9,858 nucleotides of DNA from Deltaproteobacteria bacterium (GTDB lineage: Bacteria; Desulfobacterota; UBA8473). Each line of letters begins with the position of its first letter. Position 1 is the stretch's first letter. The DNA lies in contig JAUXHQ010000039.1 of NCBI GenBank assembly GCA_030621455.1, positions 1-9,858 of the forward strand, in the 5' to 3' direction. Under the pieces are notes generated by a model that ran no database searches, was not told where the DNA came from, and saw only the letters and a list, made by a program, of their open reading frames with translations. Shown here in pieces: positions 6,229 through 9,858 of this stretch. Made by a program: the position numbers and the translations under genes.

Positions 6229-8850
6229 ATGTCGAACCTTACACCAATGTTGAAACAGTATTTGGAAATTAAGGAGGCACACCGAGATGCCATCCTCTTT
6301 TTCCGAATGGGTGATTTCTATGAGATGTTCTTTGAAGATGCGGAGATCGCATCAGGGGTTTTGGGTATCACCCTTACCTCACGGGACAAAAACAAAGAGA
6401 ATAGTGTCCCTCTATGTGGTGTTCCCCATCATGCGGTCTCGCCGTACATATCAAAATTGGTTGGACAAGGCTATAAGGTGGCTGTCTGTGAACAGGTGGA
6501 AGACCCCAAGAAGGCAAAAGGTATCGTCAAGAGGGAAGTCACCAGGGTTGTTACCCCTGGATTGGTAGTCGATACAGATACCCTGGAAGCCACTGAGAAC
6601 AATTTCCTGGTGAGTGTCTCTGCCAACAAGAAAAGTTGGGGTATTGCTTCCCTGGACTTGTCCACAGGAGAGTTTAAGGCCAGTGAGTTGCGTGACCGCC
6701 GCGCATTGATGGAAGAGGTCATAAGGATCGGTCCGAGGGAGGTTCTTGCCCCGAGGTCTTTCGATGGACAAGACTCTCTCCGGATACTTCTTGAATCAAC
6801 GAAGAAATATGCATTGACTTACCTTGATGATAAGATATTCGATTTTAGAAAATCCTTTAAGTTGCTATCTGAACAGGTAGGGAAAAGTTCTCTTGAAGGT
6901 CTCGACTTGGATGGCATAAGAGAGGCTGTTAAGGCTGCGGGTGGCATAGTACATTACATCAGGGCTACCCAAAAAACGGACCTCAATCACATCAACCGCT
7001 TGATCCTTTATCAGGTTCATGACTATATGATTTTGGATGAACCAACCCAGAGAAACCTTGAGATTTTTCATACTATGCGGGACAGATCCACGAGCGGTTC
7101 CCTGATCGGCATACTCGACCAAACAGTAACGGCCATGGGGGGACGAAAGATAAGAAACTGGTTGAACTATCCACTTCTAAACTACGGAAAAATAAGAGAA
7201 AGACTCGATGCAGTTTCAGAACTAAAAGAGAAGGCTATAGAACGAAGAGACCTGAGGGACCTCCTGAAGGAGGTACATGACCTAGAAAGGATTATCAGCA
7301 AAATCTCTTTGGCTCGTGTTAACGCCAGAGATTTGATTCGACTAAAGATATCTACCGGTAAGCTCCCAAGGATTAAAGAGCAACTTGGGAAATTGAGGTC
7401 AACCCTTGCTGGAAAAAACTTTTCTGAGTTGGACGAGTTGACGGACATCTACACTCTTATAGACGATTCCATAACAGAAGACCCGCCGTTTACTATCAGG
7501 GAAGGAGGATTAATCAAGGAGGGATATGACGAGACCCTTGATGGGGTGAGGAAGATCTCCAGGGAAGGAAAGGGTTGGATTGCCGGTTTGGAGGCCAAGG
7601 AGAGAAAGAGATCCGGGATCAATTCTCTGAAGGTTCGCTTCAACAAGGTCTTCGGATATTACATCGAAATCACTAAGACAAATTTGAACCTGGTACCTGA
7701 AGACTACGTGAGGAAACAGACCCTGGTGAATGCTGAAAGATACATTACCCAGGAATTGAAGGAATATGAGTCCACTGTCCTCGAAGCAGAGGATAAGAAA
7801 ATTGGGCTGGAATTACAGTTGTTCGACCGGATTAGGAGACAAATATCGGTGGAGACCGAGCGTGTCCAGTCTACGGCTTCATTGATTGCAGAACTCGATG
7901 TACTGCTTTCCATGGCTGAGGTGGCAGACAGATACAATTATGTTAAACCCGACATCAATGAGGGAGGCCGGATTCTTATCACCGACGGCAGGCATCCGGT
8001 AATCGAACGGATGAACTTAGGGGAGAGGTTTGTCCCTAATGACATGAAGCTTGACTGTGAAGAGAATCAACTAATAATAATCACCGGTCCTAATATGGCC
8101 GGGAAATCTACAATAATGAGGCAGGTGGCGCTTATTGTACTGATGGCACAAATGGGGAGTTTCGTCCCGGCAAAAGAGGCCACAATCGGTCTTGTTGACA
8201 GGATATTTACCCGTGCGGGTGCCCTGGATAACCTGGCAAAGGGTGAAAGCACATTTATGGTGGAGATGAAAGAGACTGCAAGCATACTGCGGGATGCTAC
8301 AAACAGAAGTTTGATAATTCTGGATGAGATTGGAAGAGGCACGAGTACTTTTGATGGAGTGAGTATTGCATGGGCCGTAGCTGAGTACATACATGACCAG
8401 CCGGAGCTTGGGGCAAAAACTCTTTTCGCCACGCATTACCACGAACTGACAGCATTGGCTGGGACAAAGAACCGGGTTGAAAACTATAATATTGCCGTTA
8501 AGGAATGGAACGATCGGATCATATTCTTGAGAAAGCTTATAGAAGGGGGAACCAGTAGGAGTTATGGCATTCAGGTTGCCAGACTGGCGGGACTCCCCAA
8601 TGAGGTTATTGATCGCGCTAAGGAAATCCTGGCGAATCTGGAAAACGGGGGGCTAAACGAGGGTGGGATAGCTGGAGTTACCCCTTCAAAACGTCGAAGA
8701 GATCGGAAGAAGGGTCATCAATTGAGCCTATTCGACCAGGACAGAGATCACTTGCGAGAAGAGTTGAGGATGCTTGACATATCTACTATGACACCTTTAG
8801 ATGCACTGAACAAATTGAACGAATTAAGAGAAAAAGCTGAAAGAGGTTAA
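6229..8850 (+). CDS. mutS: DNA mismatch repair protein MutS
   Basis: An 873-residue MutS that recognises mismatches and small loops and starts methyl- or nick-directed repair with MutL. In order: the N-terminal mismatch-binding domain with the Phe-x-Glu wedge (F30, E32 in MGDFYEMF); connector, lever and clamp regions through about 560, including NKVFGYYIEITKTN; the ABC-type ATPase with Walker A GPNMAGKST (620-628), ALDNLAKGESTFMVEM, Walker B LIILDEIGRGTST (695-707, D699/E700) and the ATHYHEL histidine loop (H736); and a C-terminal tail with a consensus sliding-clamp motif QLSLF (831-835) and a final helical segment (PLDALNKLNEL) like the MutS tetramerisation region. The length is typical (E. 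coli 853 aa). ATG 6229 matches the usual N-terminus, although no Shine-Dalgarno is visible; coupling to the gene 7 bases upstream is likely. No MutL gene is in the window. Confidence 0.98.
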   Translation: MSNLTPMLKQYLEIKEAHRDAILFFRMGDFYEMFFEDAEIASGVLGITLTSRDKNKENSVPLCGVPHHAVSPYISKLVGQGYKVAVCEQVEDPKKAKGIVKREVTRVVTPGLVVDTDTLEATENNFLVSVSANKKSWGIASLDLSTGEFKASELRDRRALMEEVIRIGPREVLAPRSFDGQDSLRILLESTKKYALTYLDDKIFDFRKSFKLLSEQVGKSSLEGLDLDGIREAVKAAGGIVHYIRATQKTDLNHINRLILYQVHDYMILDEPTQRNLEIFHTMRDRSTSGSLIGILDQTVTAMGGRKIRNWLNYPLLNYGKIRERLDAVSELKEKAIERRDLRDLLKEVHDLERIISKISLARVNARDLIRLKISTGKLPRIKEQLGKLRSTLAGKNFSELDELTDIYTLIDDSITEDPPFTIREGGLIKEGYDETLDGVRKISREGKGWIAGLEAKERKRSGINSLKVRFNKVFGYYIEITKTNLNLVPEDYVRKQTLVNAERYITQELKEYESTVLEAEDKKIGLELQLFDRIRRQISVETERVQSTASLIAELDVLLSMAEVADRYNYVKPDINEGGRILITDGRHPVIERMNLGERFVPNDMKLDCEENQLIIITGPNMAGKSTIMRQVALIVLMAQMGSFVPAKEATIGLVDRIFTRAGALDNLAKGESTFMVEMKETASILRDATNRSLIILDEIGRGTSTFDGVSIAWAVAEYIHDQPELGAKTLFATHYHELTALAGTKNRVENYNIAVKEWNDRIIFLRKLIEGGTSRSYGIQVARLAGLPNEVIDRAKEILANLENGGLNEGGIAGVTPSKRRRDRKKGHQLSLFDQDRDHLREELRMLDISTMTPLDALNKLNELREKAERG

Positions 8851-8898
8851 TGTCTGGAGGTAGATATCCCTGAATAGGATAGGGGGGATAACCTGTTA

Positions 8899-9204
8899 AT
8901 GAAGAAGAGATATTTATGTCATGTTTTATGTATGGTTATTTTCTGTTCGACTTTGGTGTCAGGGTGCATTTATGCAAAGGTGAAACTGCCCCTTGATACG
9001 GATGTATCTCAAACCCAACTCGGCAAGAGAGTTGGACTGTCAAGCGTGTACTCTGTCCTTTGGTTAGTTGCTTGGGGTGATGCTGGTGTTGCAGCCGCTG
9101 CGGAGAACGGCAATATCCGTACGATCAACCATTTGGATACCGAACACTTCAGCTTTTTGTTCGGTTTGTATTCCCGACAAACAACTATTGCATATGGTGA
9201 TTAG
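8899..9204 (+). CDS. TRL-like family lipoprotein
   Basis: A 101-residue predicted lipoprotein. The N-terminus has lysine/arginine (MKKRY), a hydrophobic core and a lipobox VSGC ending at C23, so it should be lipid-anchored after signal peptidase II cleavage. The mature part fits the small TRL-like family: IYAKVKLPLDT after the cysteine, a conserved GDA (60-62) followed by alanines (GVAAAAENGNI), the INHLDTEHFS stretch, and the C-terminal GLYSRQTTIAYGD. No function is known for the family. The gene starts 48 bases after mutS; a G-run at 8882-8887 is the closest ribosome-site candidate but is poorly spaced. A related gene follows in the same frame after a single stop codon and two sense codons. 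It may be transcribed by read-through from mutS, since I see no terminator between them. Confidence 0.8.
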   Translation: MKKRYLCHVLCMVIFCSTLVSGCIYAKVKLPLDTDVSQTQLGKRVGLSSVYSVLWLVAWGDAGVAAAAENGNIRTINHLDTEHFSFLFGLYSRQTTIAYGD

Positions 9205-9210
9205 AATCCG

Positions 9211-9549
9211 ATGCATGGCTTCTATACGATCCTATGGATTCCGTTAATTTTTTTCATTGGTCTGACATGCGCCGGGTGCTCACGGGGGTTGATCTATACG
9301 AATGTGACAGTTCCCCTGGTTACAAACATGGATAAAACCCCCCGGGGAACAAGGCTCGTCACTATTGATACCCGAGGAATGAAGGAACCTGTAACCGGCA
9401 TTGGTATTAACGCTCAGTGGAACAGCAGGGCAATAGGTGATGCGGCTAAACAGTTTGGCTTGCGTCGTTCTTACTACGCAGACATGAATACCTTCAGTAT
9501 TCTTGGAGGTATCTGGCAGAAACAGACCGTTCGGGTCTGGGGCGAGTAA
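9211..9549 (+). CDS. Second, divergent TRL-like lipoprotein (tandem paralogue)
   Basis: A 112-residue predicted exported protein that resembles its upstream neighbour. Shared features are IYTNVTVPLVTN against IYAKVKLPLDTD, a GDA at 76-78, and the C-terminal FSILGGIWQKQTVRVWGE against FSFLFGLYSRQTTIAYGD. The N-terminus is hydrophobic (ILWIPLIFFIGL) and ends in CAGC at C23; cysteine at the -3 position is unusual for a lipobox, and there is no lysine or arginine before the hydrophobic core, so lipidation is likely but not certain. The middle (47-75) differs from the neighbour, with an extra stretch around GMKEPVTGIGINAQWN. A weak GGTGA at 9196-9200 lies 10 bases upstream. The 6-base gap suggests co-translation after gene duplication. 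Family membership is less clear than for the first copy. Confidence 0.7.
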   Translation: MHGFYTILWIPLIFFIGLTCAGCSRGLIYTNVTVPLVTNMDKTPRGTRLVTIDTRGMKEPVTGIGINAQWNSRAIGDAAKQFGLRRSYYADMNTFSILGGIWQKQTVRVWGE

Positions 9550-9858
9550 GATATTTACGGCACGATAATTGCGTATCAAGTATTTAGATTATTGCCTTAG
9601 AAACGTATCACTCCAGGTTTCAGTGTTCAGGCCTTGTGTGTTTTGCACCTGATACCGAATAGTCGGAACAAAAACAGGATCAAAATATAAGTCCATATGA
9701 GGGGCAATTTTCACGACTCAAGAATCTGTTTCTTGGCATCCGAGTCCTAAGGGACGGGGCCGAAATAACTTCCCCATCTATGCATCTCACCTTCAGGCCA
9801 TCTTTGCCCGATCCTCAAACACAAAATCCTCGAAATAGGTTCAACTATTCCTGTGGTT
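9550..9858. other. 309-base terminal region without a convincing gene
   Basis: This region holds repeat copy B (about 9605-9744) and an uncharacterised tail to the window edge. On the - strand a frame is open from the right edge (9857) to a TAG at 9747-9749, giving 36 codons including GQRWPEGEMHRWGSYFGPVP. That is too short and too lacking in context to call a gene, but it could be the end of a gene or decayed element lying outside the window. No intrinsic terminator with a T-run is seen after the lipoprotein genes. Confidence 0.6.
9605..9744. repeat. Dispersed intergenic repeat, copy B (diverged)
   Basis: Counterpart of 4480-4604, in the same orientation. It opens with GTATCACTCCAGGTTTCAG, continues TGTTCAGGCCTTGTGT (9624-9639), then diverges (CACCTGATACC at 9646-9656 corresponds to CACCTGAAACC in copy A), and matches again from GGGCAATTTTCA (9702-9713) with weaker similarity to about 9744. 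Compared with copy A it lacks exactly one 7-base unit (GTGTCAG), so the long perfect stem is lost. The ends are approximate. Confidence 0.7.

Noticed and set aside
8067..8442. Two 121-123 codon reverse-strand frames inside mutS
   Set aside because: They are antisense shadows of the highly conserved ATPase domain with no domain of their own.
8856..8860. Strong Shine-Dalgarno-like GGAGG just after mutS
   Set aside because: No ATG, GTG or TTG follows at usable spacing; the next start (8899) is about 38 bases away.
9202..9204. Possible stop-codon read-through or broken fusion joining the two lipoprotein genes
   Set aside because: Each gene has its own start and signal sequence, so two separate proteins are the simpler reading.
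1..9858. CRISPR array, tRNA/rRNA, transposase or phage genes
   Set aside because: No regularly spaced direct repeats, no recognisable tRNA or rRNA segments, and no mobile-element protein were seen.

Overview
The window looks like chromosomal DNA from a Gram-negative bacterium, most likely a deltaproteobacterial (Desulfobacterota-type) lineage. The signs are moderate G+C, LapA/LapB envelope proteins, two predicted TRL-like lipoproteins, and a UPF0280 protein (a family I associate with deltaproteobacteria, some alphaproteobacteria and methanogens). This placement is inferred from gene content only. All recognised genes are on the + strand, and most of the window is housekeeping.

Layout. Positions 1-3153 hold the replicative DNA polymerase III alpha subunit (dnaE); its first ~100 codons lie left of the window. 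Next is a tightly packed pair: a UPF0280/ApbE-like protein of unknown function (3224-3961), and a YfcE/MJ0936-type metallophosphoesterase (3958-4434) whose start codon overlaps the stop of the first. A 240-base gap (4435-4674) carries a heptad-based inverted repeat. A second run follows: lapA-like (4675-5001), lapB-like (5013-6221) and mutS (6229-8850), with gaps of 11 and 7 bases. Two small tandem lipoprotein genes of the TRL-like family come next (8899-9204 and 9211-9549). The last 309 bases have no convincing gene but hold a second, diverged copy of the intergenic repeat from the 4.5 kb gap.

How the genes fit together. DnaE and MutS both act at the replication fork, and each carries a recognisable sliding-clamp-binding motif (QMNMF in DnaE, QLSLF in MutS). 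LapA and LapB form an inner-membrane pair that in Escherichia coli controls LPS synthesis through FtsH and LpxC. The TRL pair is predicted to be lipid-anchored and has no known function.

I do not see a clear new defence, mobile or biosynthetic system. The parts most worth a second look are the paired intergenic repeats built from 7-bp units, the tandem TRL-like lipoproteins, and the uncharacterised UPF0280-phosphoesterase pair.
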